Source: Aquanectria penicillioides
Taxonomy: Eukaryota; Ascomycota; Sordariomycetes; Hypocreales; Nectriaceae
NCBI GenBank assembly: GCA_003415625.1
Contig: PYIU01000003.1
Span: 248,001-312,000 of the forward strand
Direction: 5' to 3'
DNA length: 64,000 nucleotides
Both the position numbers and the translations under genes were made by a program. The notes below the pieces were generated by a model, which had not been told where the DNA came from, did not search any database, and saw nothing but the letters and a program-made list of their open reading frames with translations. Positions 23,368 through 33,648 of this stretch are shown in pieces (position 1 is the first letter of the stretch; each line of letters starts with the position of its first letter).

Positions 23368-25277
23368 TTACTTTCTATAGTCTTCATCTCCACTAAAGTC
23401 CCATTGGGGCTTGTCGCTCCCGTTGGGACGACTGGCCCTGTTAAATCCAAGTTCAACGCCATCGATGTGTGCAACTGGCAACACGGCTTGCACATCATTC
23501 TTGTACGCGGCCGAGTACCACGAGTCCAAGAGACGGGGTTCGCAGAAGACCTCGGGGCACGTCACTCTCAGTCTACGAAGAGCCGTGCCAGAAATCTGAT
23601 CCACGCTGTGTCCGTGTCTCAAAGCCAGAAATTCCTCGCCAATGTCCTTTCGAAGCTGCTCCTTGACCTCTTCCGAGTACAGACCAGCCTTGAACAGCAG
23701 CAGGTCGTACTGTAGCAACGACGCCTTGCCGTGCCAGGAGCCTCCCTTTGTAGCACGATGATAGAGACCTGTCAGGGCTGCAATGGCCCCAGTGCAACCA
23801 GTGCCATAGTCAGAAATGGGGAAGGGTGGCACCACGGGCTCGTTCAAGCCCATAAATTTACCCTGTTCCCATGCAACGCCACTGACCTAGAGAGATGTGT
23901 TAGCCGACACATCCATGTCTCAATCTGACGAACGAGAAGAAGATTGAGACCCAGAAAGGGAAACTTACACAATCGGCAATCTGTTGCCATCCGGGACGGC
24001 CTGCCCATTCTCCTTGATATCCGAAGCAGTTCTCGTTCACATAAATAAATCCCTTTCCTCTCTCCTTGGCCAGTTTCGTCAACGCTGTAGCACCATAGCC
24101 AAGTTTCTCTAACGCACCAGGACGGTATCCGTCCACGACTACGTCCGCCTCGGCAAGAAGGCGCTCAAACTCCGCTCTACCCTCTGGTGACTTGAGATCC
24201 AGATCTGCTGCGTGCTTTCCCATATTACCATCTACTTGGAAGAAGGGCACATCGCTCAGATTCGGGCTCGTGATTTTAAGCACATCAGCACCATACTCGC
24301 CCAGGATGCGAGTAATGATGGGTCCTGCAATGATTCGGCACAGCTCGAGGACTTTGATGCCGGCCAGCGGTTTGCATGGCTGGCCAGGAGAGCTCGAAGT
24401 GAGCGGAACCTTTGGTGTTTCGTCCTCAAGATTGTCAACCACCCAAGGTGGCAGCTTGATATTTTCTTTACCCTAGTGAAGCCACATGCGTCAGCAAGCC
24501 AAGTTGATGCTCTACAAATTCAAAGAAACTTACGTGCTGTGTTTGCAGGAACTCTTCGTGCTTGAGAGCAGGAACGCCTGCCTGGCGGTTTTTGGCATTG
24601 AGTGCTTCCAGCTCCTGAGTAGAAAACTTCTTAACGGCACCCTCAATTACATTGACAATATCCTCATGAGTCTCCAAATCCGGCCTGTAAGGCTCCAATC
24701 CAATCATTCCCAGCGTTGTGCTGGCTTCCAGAGAGCCATGAATGTGGTAGTACTCTCCAGGAACCTTGGTCTCATAAAGGTTAGCAGACATGCGCCTATA
24801 TGTGTTTGACTGCGCCGCCAATAAATCGGTATCTATACAGTATTTAGTATTTCTCCAGCCAATACCCCCAACGAGTGAGGCTATTTCTCTTCATCGATAC
24901 GCACCTTTCAAGAGCTTCTTGACTGAAGGGTCAAGCTTTCCAAGCCCGCCCACCTTGGCCAAGTATGCCTGACACAAAAACGCCGTCGTCTTCTCTAGAT
25001 TCACCACAACTTCTCGCTTCTTAGACTCCCCATCTTTGAGATCAGCAAGAAGGCATGCGACTGATGCTTCCACCGCCTTCAGCGCAGCCGTGGTCTCAGT
25101 CTCCTTGAATGGGATGGGGAAGTAAGGGAAGTCACGGGCAGAGGTGAATTTCACCTGTGACACAAGGCCATGTACCGCCGGAGGAAGCGACGCAGCGTCG
25201 ACCTGGTCGCAAAGCAGTTTTAAAATGCGACTAGTCTCAGTCACAGACGAGTATGTCTGTGATTTGTTGGCGGTCAT
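23368..25277 (-). CDS. Class III (CaiB/BaiF family) CoA-transferase
   Basis: This enzyme moves CoA between carboxylic acids. Exons in transcript order are 24905-25277, 24534-24832, 23969-24472 and 23368-23886 (introns 72, 61 and 82 bp), giving 564 residues, the usual size of the long fungal forms. The central block is typical: PLAGIKVLELCRIIAGP, LGEYGADVLKI, DLDLKSPEGRAEFERLLAEADVVVDGYRPG, then FGYQGEWAGRPGWQQIADC. After the last intron comes the D-G-x-G family region (PISDYGTGCTGAIAAL, RATKGGSWHGKASLLQY). The start ATG is 25277; the open frame upstream begins with GTG only. It is divergent from the alpha/beta hydrolase at 26058, suggesting co-regulation. Likely role: activating an acid intermediate of the catabolic route. 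Confidence 0.9.
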
Positions 25278-26057
25278 GTTTGAGTCTGTCTGTTCTGTTT
25301 GGATTGGGCACACTAGCGTGTATTGAACAGTATGAAATGGGCTTTTATTGCAGTAGATGCATCTTTATACAAGATGATCCTCGGTTCTCCACTACGATTC
25401 CGCCACCCTCACTACCGCCCGGTATTTGTTGGCGGCACCGATTGCGCTGGTGCGGGTACCGAACATTTATCCCAATCTCAAAGCGGGTAATGCTGCAAAG
25501 GCTCTGCAAGAGGCGCCCGAGTTAAACCGGTCGGGGCCGGAACGTGATTCCGTCAGCAGTTTGCCAGCATGAGATACAATTGTCTGTCGTGAAACGTGAC
25601 CTTTGTCCTCCAATCGATCCAGCGAAGCAAACTTCAAAATCACGCGGCCAATAGTGCGTGTATGGAGTGTAATCCAAAGCTTATAGTGGCATCCTGGATC
25701 CGACGGATGTAAAGCGACGGCGTTAAAGATCGTCACCCTGTAGCCGAGAGGAGCCCCGCTCAGTGTCACCCGATATCCGATAATCTAGTCGCAACGCACG
25801 CTGCGGCAAACTCTACTTCCGATTGCCATTATTTCTCCACTGTAACTGCGTGAATAATCAGAATGAGCCGTTGCGTTCCGGCCGGTACTCTCCTGGTTGG
25901 GTTGGGATCAACTGGGGGCATATCGCGTTGCACCCCCGAGTAGTCGCCTAAGACAGCCTCTCTCCTGAGCACATAGTGAAAGCCTGAGTGCAACAAGTGC
26001 ATGTGAGGACCATCTGTTGCTTTCACTGCTTCAATTAGGCATAGCTCTCGTTTCAGA
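25278..26057. promoter_or_regulatory. Divergent promoter, CoA-transferase / alpha/beta hydrolase
   Basis: A 780-bp shared upstream region, rich in CCGG-type palindromes: CCGGTCGGGGCCGG at about 25528-25541 and CCGGCCGG at about 25877-25884. Such paired CGG/CCG triplets are what Zn2Cys6 proteins often bind; a role for the regulator at 28471 is inference. Confidence 0.4.
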
Positions 26058-27058
26058 ATGCCTATTCTTCAAGTTCGGGGTAAATCACTCTTCTTCAACC
26101 GTGTCGACCCTGAGTCTGCACAGAAAGAGTTGCCTACCTTCATCTTCATCCACGGTCTTGGCTCTTCGCATGCTTTTTACACGCCTTTGATGGCCAATCT
26201 GGCCAGCAGCGGTTATCCTTGTGTTGCTTTCGATACCCACGGTATGCCATTCCCAAACTCCCACTACCACTTGTGCTTACACCGGCATAGGAAGTGGACA
26301 GTCGGTTTTGCTCGCAGATCAGAAGCCTCCCAGCATCAATTCGATTGCACAAGATGTCGAAGATATTGCTAGACAACTTGAAATCTCAGCTGAAAAGCTG
26401 ATTGTGGTTGGCCATTCTATGGGTGGCATTGTTGTGTCCGAACTCGCCGCGAGGCTCAAACTGAGAGGTGCCATCATGATCGGACCAGTGCTTCCAAAGC
26501 CAGTTCTGGGTCAAATATTCACAGCAAGGATTGAAACAGTTAAAGAAAGTGAGTTTATTCCATCTTCATGAATCCAGTGCTGCTTGAATCAGCCTCAGCC
26601 GCAAGATGGCTAATGACGAATTGGCATACAGAGGGCATGGAGGCCATGGCGGATACCATCCCTGCTGCGGCTACCGGGTCCAAGTCCTCATCGACTCAAA
26701 AGGCCTTTATTAGAGCGCTTCTCCTTTCTCAAAGGCCAGAAGGCTACAACTCACTTTGCAGCGCTATAGCAGAGGCGGCTCGGCCAACCTACGCCGATGC
26801 ACACTGCCCAGTCCTGATCCTAGCTGGTGAGGAGGACAAGACCAGCCCCTTGGCAGATGCCCAGGTGATGCTCTCTGAGTATGTTAACACACACTTACAA
26901 TTGCATCTTCCAAAGAAATTGCATTGCTGACTATTTACAGGTGGGGATGCGATGAACGGAGTAAGTCAATTAAGATTCTACCTGGCGTGGGTCACTGGCA
27001 CTGCATTGAAGCTGCCGACGAGGTTGGTGCCAATATCCTGGCGTTCGTGTCAAAATAA
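26058..27058 (+). CDS. Alpha/beta hydrolase, 3-oxoadipate enol-lactonase-like
   Basis: Exons 26058-26241, 26291-26548, 26632-26878 and 26941-27058 (introns 49, 83 and 62 bp) give 268 residues. The fold begins with FIFIHGLGSSHAFY (oxyanion loop). The nucleophile is Ser104 in GHSMGG, the acid Asp216 in AGEEDKTSP and the base His248 in GVGHWHCIEA. The small cap and size match enol-lactone or C-C bond hydrolases of aromatic breakdown, but the substrate cannot be fixed. Several short open frames cover this gene because each intron shifts phase; only the spliced model keeps the whole triad. It is divergent from the CoA-transferase and convergent with the SnoaL-like gene, with stop codons only 83 bp apart, so the 3' untranslated regions probably overlap. 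Confidence 0.88.
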
Positions 27059-27141
27059 GCGCCAAATTGCATAGTATATATAATGTCTATATGCATCATT
27101 ACTAAAATCGTGTGATTTATATATGCGGATGACGGGTATCC

Positions 27142-27713
27142 TTATTTCTTCATCGCGCCAGTGTCCTTCGCACAGAATGTCAGCCAATACTCATGTGTGT
27201 GAATCGCATGGAACTCACCAAGTAAACTTGATAATAACTCATTTTCCACTCTCCGTCGCTCTCATCTTGGGTCAGTTGGGCTCTAGCAGCCCAGTCCACG
27301 GTGACGTTGGAGCCAGAGCGCAAACCCAGCTCAACAGCGCCGTAGATCATAATCTCCGTAGCATTGTCGCCAAATGAGAAAATTCTGTGGAGTGTGTGCT
27401 TTCGTGAAGCAACAAGCGTCCACATACCATTTCTCGTTGCAGTTATCTCTAGTTCACGCAATGCGATATTAACACAGCGAAGATCAGAGGAGTGAGCGTC
27501 CCATATCAAGCAGGACTGTATCTAGTAAGACTGACCTTCTGATCCCTTGCTATACTTAGATGCCATGATAAAGGTAGCATCCTTAGTAAACATGCTTACA
27601 TATTGCTCTGTGAGACCAGGCGTGTCTGAAATCTCAAAGAACTTGGTGAAGAAGGTGTCCACGGCGGGGTGGATTCGCACATCTGCAGGGTAGGCAGGCT
27701 TGTAGTGAGACAT
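27142..27713 (-). CDS. SnoaL-like / NTF2-fold small protein
   Basis: Exons in transcript order are 27536-27713, 27219-27448 and 27142-27165 (introns 87 and 53 bp), giving 143 residues. The sequence shows a cone-fold pattern: N-terminal helix (HPAVDTFFTKFFEISDTPG), YVSMFTKDATFIMASKYSKG, then beta strands with RKHTLHRIFSF, EIMIYGAVEL, DWAARAQL and final YYQVYL. The third exon adds only seven residues and the stop; it is supported by a GTGAGT donor and a YL|DT junction typical of fungal relatives. Such proteins are often small isomerases or hydrolases, or lack known activity. Its place between the hydrolase and the regulator suggests it belongs to the aromatic cluster. Confidence 0.8.
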
Positions 27714-28470
27714 GGTGAAAGGATACGTAGAGTACAGACCTGACTTGCCCAATTGCGTAGACTTGCAAACTTGTACAAAGCAATATTGGGCTTATAGGCT
27801 AGGCTGTAGGAGTTGAGAAATTGCGCTTCCGCACATTCTCAGTATGTGCCTCTACTGTACTGTACTCGCACCTCCGCCCTGAGTGATTCTACTAACCGAC
27901 GAACCGTCGGAAGCCGGGCGATGAAAAAGGTGGCGTGTGGGGAAATCCATCAAGATGGCCAATTACAACGAAGACAATGTCAGGGGCAACATGTTGTTTT
28001 TATCGGCAATTGGGTTCGGGTAGTACTTGTATCCAGATTCCTGCATTCCCTACTCTTGCGGAGCTGGATGGTGACACTCGGCATTTTCCCAAATCTCTCG
28101 CGCTGTATTCTTCGTATCAGACGCAAGGTTTATCCAGATGTGAGTCGATTTCCTGCCTTCTAATGAATCCACTTTCTGGGTCCTCTTCCCCTCTTTGGGC
28201 AGGGTGGCATTCTCGTGAGCGCTGAGGTAATGGACCCTGCGGCAGAGCCAAAGGGGCGGCGGCTTGAGGACATCCCCATTTATCGTATCAAATGCATTGC
28301 TTTGCCGCGCGCGACTGACGCAACAGTCAGACACACACAATCAGCGGCCCGATCACTGGGTAGCGCCACTGATTTATACCTGAGTTACGGATAGGCACTC
28401 GAGCAAAAGAAAGAGTGGAGAAAGCCGCCAGCATCCAGACTGAGCAAAGCGGCGGCAAAGGGCCCTGAGA
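27714..28470. promoter_or_regulatory. Divergent promoter, SnoaL-like gene / Zn2Cys6 regulator
   Basis: A 757-bp shared upstream region without further coding signal. It could be a target of the adjacent regulator; no specific operator can be assigned. Confidence 0.4.
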
Positions 28471-30711
28471 ATGCCGACCAAGAAGGTCCGTGACAGCGAC
28501 CGCAAACGCTGCGCCCAGGCATGTGAGAACTGCAAGCAGCGGAAACAGCGCTGTGACGGTCTGAGACCTTGTCGCCGGTGTGTGAGACGAGGTCTCGGCC
28601 GAGATTGTCAGTCATCAACAACCCGGTATCCGCTGTTGGCCTCATCGCTCCCAAGCCCGGACCCCGATCACTTCCGGAAGGGAACTCCGCTAGGCGGGCC
28701 GGACCCAGAGCGGACGAGTCCCGGCCAACAACAACGCGATGATTGTCACCCAACGCCCGTCATTAATCAGATATCGCCTCACAACCCTTCTGATACATTG
28801 GTGCCGACCGAGGCTTCGCCAAGTGATGGTCAGTCAACTTCGTCGCAGCTGCTCTCCAGCGGCTTTCCAGCCCGGGTGCCCCAAATGTCCCGCCTCGTCA
28901 AGGACACCAAGGGGCAGTACATGTTTATCGGTGACTCTGCCACGCTCTCCTTTCTCCAGAACATACGACGTATAGTTCGAAAGAGCCTAGGCAGCTGTCC
29001 ATTTGTCGATGATCCGCTGCGGCACTTGATCGTCGAGTCGTCGCCAGACACTCGTCGGGGATGGATCATGTCTAGTGCCCAAAACCCTCCGCCGAAGCAA
29101 TCGCCAGAGGAGGTAGAGTACCTCCAAAGGTGGTACATGCAATCTGCAAATTGCGTATTGCTATTATTTTGCCAGGATGAGCTCGCCCGTGCCATCAGTA
29201 GCTGGCAGGAAAAGGGCAATGACAAAACCGACCCAGCCAGCCCCGTATACTATCTTGTACTAGCAATTGGAGCCCAGACCGGCCCTGAAGACAAAGATGA
29301 ACTCGCCGAGACTTTTTTTAATTATGCACGTTATCTGACAGTCGAGTCGCTCATGGAGGATCCTGACATTCCCACCATTCAAGCGTTCGCCCTAATCACC
29401 ATGTATCTGCTTGGAGCCTCGCGCCGAAACTCGGCCTTCATGTATCTTGGCATGGGTGTTCGAGCTGCATATGCACTTGGCCTCCATCGCAAAGACATAT
29501 CGGGACTTTTCCCGCCAGCAGAATGTCGGGCAAGAGAGAGGCTATGGAAGGCCATCCGCATTCTTGACCTCTTTATGAGCGCTTCATTAGGACGCCCGCC
29601 CTCCACGTCAGAAACGCGTGAAACGGCAAGTAAAGAAGACTACTCGGCATGCAACGATTTATCAATGATCTTCGAGTCTGTCCTATCTCAAATTTATGCT
29701 AAGCGGATGATCTCCACTGAAGTAATCGAGAGAATCAGCCAGCATCATCGTCGCTGGTCGGCCCAATCCCACGAGGGCTTCGAAATTGACGGCATTCAGC
29801 CTGGCGAATTGCTTGATGCCTCGGATGGCACCAAGCAGCCCAACATGGGCTTACTAAACCTGAAACAAACTGCATTCTGGACCATTATCCTCCTATCCTT
29901 CCCCTTCCTTCTCAAAGAAGTGTCTGCACATGTAGATATAAGTCCCAATCTGGCCTTAACCAGCCAGGAGCCGAGGACTGCCTCGTCATCATCCAATCAA
30001 GTCCTCGTCTATGCGTGCCTTGAAGCTGCAATTCACAATGTGGACATGCTGCAAACTATTTTTTCGACAGAACATATTCCTAAGCGATTACCCTTTGTCA
30101 TCAACTCGGTCTTCGTATCTGGACTGGTCCTCGGAGTCGCCACGTTTGGGGATTTTGACATTTCGTTTCCGATCGAGCGCAGCTTGCGCCTGGCTATGAA
30201 TACTCTCAACAGATTTTCTGTCCACGATCCAGTGGCAAAAAGACATCTGGTGATTCTTGAGCATATGCAGGACGCCTGCGACAAGTACATGGAGATGCGA
30301 GCGCGGTGGAAAATGGAACGCCAGAGCCACCTTGTCGGAGGACTATTTGGGAGTATTCATAGCATCGGCGTCCCAAATGACGAGTTGAAAGAAGATCAAG
30401 GTAGAATGCAAAATGACGAGGATGCAGCAAGGAGTCAGCGAGGCACGTCACATCCTTCAGCGCCAAGGTCTCAGACCCCCGTCCTGGATGCCGGGTCTGC
30501 AATGGGACAACAACAACAACAACAAGATGAAATGCCGGCTGGTTTCTCCGACTTAATTCCGGCAATATCACCGAGCTTTTTATGGTTTGACACATTCGGT
30601 GAAACAGTACCACTCTATCCTACGGTTGATGCCGGGATGGTAGATATGAACGGGTCAGGGCCTGATGCAGAGATAAGAGCTCCTGTAAACTATAATGAAT
30701 TTGTCATGTAA
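28471..30711 (+). CDS. Zn2Cys6 transcription factor, likely cluster regulator
   Basis: A single-exon 746-residue nuclear regulator. The Zn cluster at about residues 18-46 has spacing C-x2-C-x6-C-x5-C-x2-C-x8-C (ACENCKQRKQRCDGLRPC...) with a basic lead-in. A Ser/Pro/Thr-rich linker follows. The fungal-specific middle homology region spans about 240-450, with YYLVLAIGAQ, IQAFALITMYLLGASRRNSAFMYLG (given here as part of that region), ALGLHRKD and RERLWKAIRILDLFMSASLGRP. A short poly-Gln run lies near residue 680 and an acidic tail follows. The ATG at 28471 is the first of the frame. Position beside the dioxygenase, CoA-transferase and hydrolase genes makes a pathway-specific role plausible. The absence of introns contrasts with its neighbours. 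Confidence 0.92.
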   Translation: MPTKKVRDSDRKRCAQACENCKQRKQRCDGLRPCRRCVRRGLGRDCQSSTTRYPLLASSLPSPDPDHFRKGTPLGGPDPERTSPGQQQRDDCHPTPVINQISPHNPSDTLVPTEASPSDGQSTSSQLLSSGFPARVPQMSRLVKDTKGQYMFIGDSATLSFLQNIRRIVRKSLGSCPFVDDPLRHLIVESSPDTRRGWIMSSAQNPPPKQSPEEVEYLQRWYMQSANCVLLLFCQDELARAISSWQEKGNDKTDPASPVYYLVLAIGAQTGPEDKDELAETFFNYARYLTVESLMEDPDIPTIQAFALITMYLLGASRRNSAFMYLGMGVRAAYALGLHRKDISGLFPPAECRARERLWKAIRILDLFMSASLGRPPSTSETRETASKEDYSACNDLSMIFESVLSQIYAKRMISTEVIERISQHHRRWSAQSHEGFEIDGIQPGELLDASDGTKQPNMGLLNLKQTAFWTIILLSFPFLLKEVSAHVDISPNLALTSQEPRTASSSSNQVLVYACLEAAIHNVDMLQTIFSTEHIPKRLPFVINSVFVSGLVLGVATFGDFDISFPIERSLRLAMNTLNRFSVHDPVAKRHLVILEHMQDACDKYMEMRARWKMERQSHLVGGLFGSIHSIGVPNDELKEDQGRMQNDEDAARSQRGTSHPSAPRSQTPVLDAGSAMGQQQQQQDEMPAGFSDLIPAISPSFLWFDTFGETVPLYPTVDAGMVDMNGSGPDAEIRAPVNYNEFVM

Positions 30712-31801
30712 AGCAGCGAAATATGATATCGGTACGACTAGCGTTGGGCAAAGCACACTTAAATATATAAAGCATGGTATTCGCTTTGCATGACGGTCCT
30801 TTGCCATGGACCACTGCCGGAAGACGGATCCATCGCACAGAAAATGACGAGCCTAGACGGGCCCATAAAGCTTTTGGATAATACATTCGTCTGTATCCAG
30901 GTGGTGAGCCCTGAAACTGGTCAGAAATGACAAATGTCAACTACGACAGTATGTTCTAGAGATTTAGTAGCCCAGAGTCGGATATAACACAAGAATTGAC
31001 GCTGAAAGCCGAATACCTAAGTGATCAAGAGAATAGGGACTAAATGAGTCATTTTCCAATCGTCGAAGAAGACGTAATAGATCATTTGAAGCCAATTTCT
31101 AGTACATAATGTGTTGGTAGAACACTGCGAAACCTTTCCCTAAAATAACATGCTCGTGCAAGCTCCAAATACGTGAACGGGGGGTCGGTGAGCTGCCCGA
31201 CCTAGGTTTTAAACCCGACTCAACCATGGGTGGCATCACAATCACTGTGGAAGTGCCACCGGCGAGTCGCCTTCACGATCGCCGAGAAAACAGCCGAAGC
31301 CAGTGTTGAAGAGAAAGAATTTGATCCAAATCTCCAATGAAGAAGAAGAATCGGAGGCGGAAAGACCCACCACTCCTGATTTGGCTTCTTTTAGAGACCT
31401 GGTGTATCTTCCGTAAATTCAATTGGCGCAACTTGGCGTCGACAAACACCATCAACCCAGTCAGATCAGCCAACATACCAACTCCTCCTCCAACAGACAA
31501 GCTGGGATATGAGACAAGAAAAAGGAAATAAAGAAAACTTTCATGATATACTGATCCCAAAACTGAATACCTTCGTTCCAATCAATTTTAGTGGCGCAAA
31601 GTGAATCATCGCTAAAGCCGGACATATCAATGGCCGGGACCTTGTTGATTGGCAATGTTATAGTTCCTTTATCACATTTTTATATGTGGTTATATCCCCC
31701 ACCATGCCTTGATGATGATTTTAAACGATGATTGATGGCGCCGTTCGATCATCTTTTATCATCAATTGCGAAGACAAGCACTTGATCACCTCGTCGTATC
31801 C
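30712..31801. other. About 1.1 kb without a recognised gene
   Basis: Minus-strand frames around 31273-31655 have a hydrophobic stretch but match no family I recognise. AT content rises toward the relict transporter that follows. Confidence 0.4.
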
Positions 31802-33309
31802 ATGGCAATGCAGGCTCTTTCTTCGACTAAGCCAAAGCCTAAAGTGGGAATCCAGACCCTCGAATCTCAACTCGAGTCACATGTCGATTCAGCCGACAAT
31901 GAGCAGTGTCTAATTGATGATCAAGATGGAGGCTGTGGCTGGATTTGTGTTATAGCCCAATTTCTCATCGCGACAAACACTTGGGGTGTCAATGGCATAA
32001 GCCATAATGGATACGAAGAGCATCCTATGCAAGTCGCTCACATATTACTTAGTCATTCGGAGTATACCTTCACCACTACCTCTCAACAAATGCCTTCCCT
32101 AGAACCTCCCAAGGAGCTTATACGTTAATCAGCAGTCTCTCGATATCCCAAATGACCTTGATTGCTGCCCTTTCTGCACAAACTTCTAAGTAGCTTTGCA
32201 CCCGGCCAACACTATTGATTGGCATCGTGCTTGAACCTAGTAGTTTAGTTGCAGCGAGCTTCGCAACCAAGCTGTGGCACCTCTACCTGACTCAAAGCTT
32301 GCTTTTTGGATGGGACTTCAGTTTTCTATATATCGCCACCTACGGAATAACTCCTCAATGGTTCAATCGAAGAATGGGCATTGCCACAGGTCTCACCTCC
32401 GTTGGCAGTGGACATGATGGACTAATCCACAGCCTATCCAGTCAAGCTATGATTACAAGATTTGACCTACCCTAGCCATTTCACCTAACTGCCGTCAACA
32501 CTGCTGTCGTGCATGTCATCTACACGATTATTATACGAGACAGGAACAAGTATATCAAACCTCGACAGCACTGCTTTGATTTATGCTTTCTGAAGAGCCG
32601 AAGTTCATTTTTATCCTCTTATAGGCATCTTTTGGAGCAATTGGGTACACGATGGTGCTCTTCTCACTACCAAATACTGCCATGGAGGTTGGGGCAACAT
32701 TTCACCTATCTTCCCTGATTAGGCCCATGGTCAACCTAGGGATGGCTATAGGAAGACCGTTGGTCAGATACTTCAGTAATCATGTGGGAAAAGTCAATAT
32801 GAGTGGCTACGACACCTTTCTCGCAAGCATTTATTGTCTATGTCTATGAATCTTCGCAAAATCATACTCCATTCTTTTAGTATTTCCATCTTAGCTGGTT
32901 CGGTTATTGGTACATTTTGGGCAGTAAGTTGATGGAAAGCTATTGCACCTGATACAACTAACTTTACCCTTCCAAGATCATGGCACCTATGTTGGTTCAC
33001 ACTTTTGGTAGAAAACAACACCTTCCTACTCTTTCTACAGGCTGGACCTTGGTGTCTTTCCCGCGACTTGTGAATTTGATCATCTAAAAACACTAAGACT
33101 GAGTTTTGAGTATTTAAAACTAGCTATGACCAGTTATCGAAGCCATTACCTTATCCCTTAGGCCTCCATCCTCGCCGGTGTATCTCGACGCACAAATATT
33201 TGCCGGTTGCATGTTCCTTGCGGCAACCTTCTTCATAGTTCTGTTGAAGTTTTTACCAAACATCCAGCGTACGTTTGTCAACCGTTACATAAAGGGATTA
33301 AATGCATAG
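31802..33309 (+). pseudogene. Relict monocarboxylate-transporter-type MFS gene
   Basis: Pieces of one transporter lie in correct order but in shifting frames. They are an N-terminus with DGGCGWICVIAQFLIATNTWG (family pattern DGGYGWVCV), then CTRPTLLIGIVLEPSSLVAASFATKLWHLYLTQ, WFNRRMGIATGLTSVGSG, LGMAIGRPL...GKVNM, AGSVIGTFWA, and finally VYLDAQIFAGCMFLAATFFIVLL ending at TAG 33307-33309. At least one in-frame stop (before LCTRPTLL) and several frameshifts break it, including loss of frame after 32475. Start (31802) and end are still recognisable, so the gene died in place rather than being truncated by rearrangement. The region is AT-rich, consistent with C-to-T decay. Confidence 0.75.
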
Positions 33310-33648
33310 GAAATTATTTATTCGAAGTGAAATATGTCCAGGGTTTTATTTGTGAGATGGATGTCCTAGTCCAGATGTGTGCCTGGACCCCCTCATATTT
33401 TGCTTAGTCTGTCGGAACTACCAGCTCTTCTGCTTAGGTTGGAGGACGCCGATAGAGAATGAGACCGGAAACTAGTGTATAGTTTTTGAAAAACTACCTG
33501 GCTGCATATTTATACATAAATATGATACTAAGTGAATGATGAACCCCATGTTATGACCAACTCGTCAGCAACCGACGAATCTTAGTAGACATCCTGGGTA
33601 GCCCCCGGCTACCGTCACAATGCTCATATCCTTCATCATGTCTACTAA

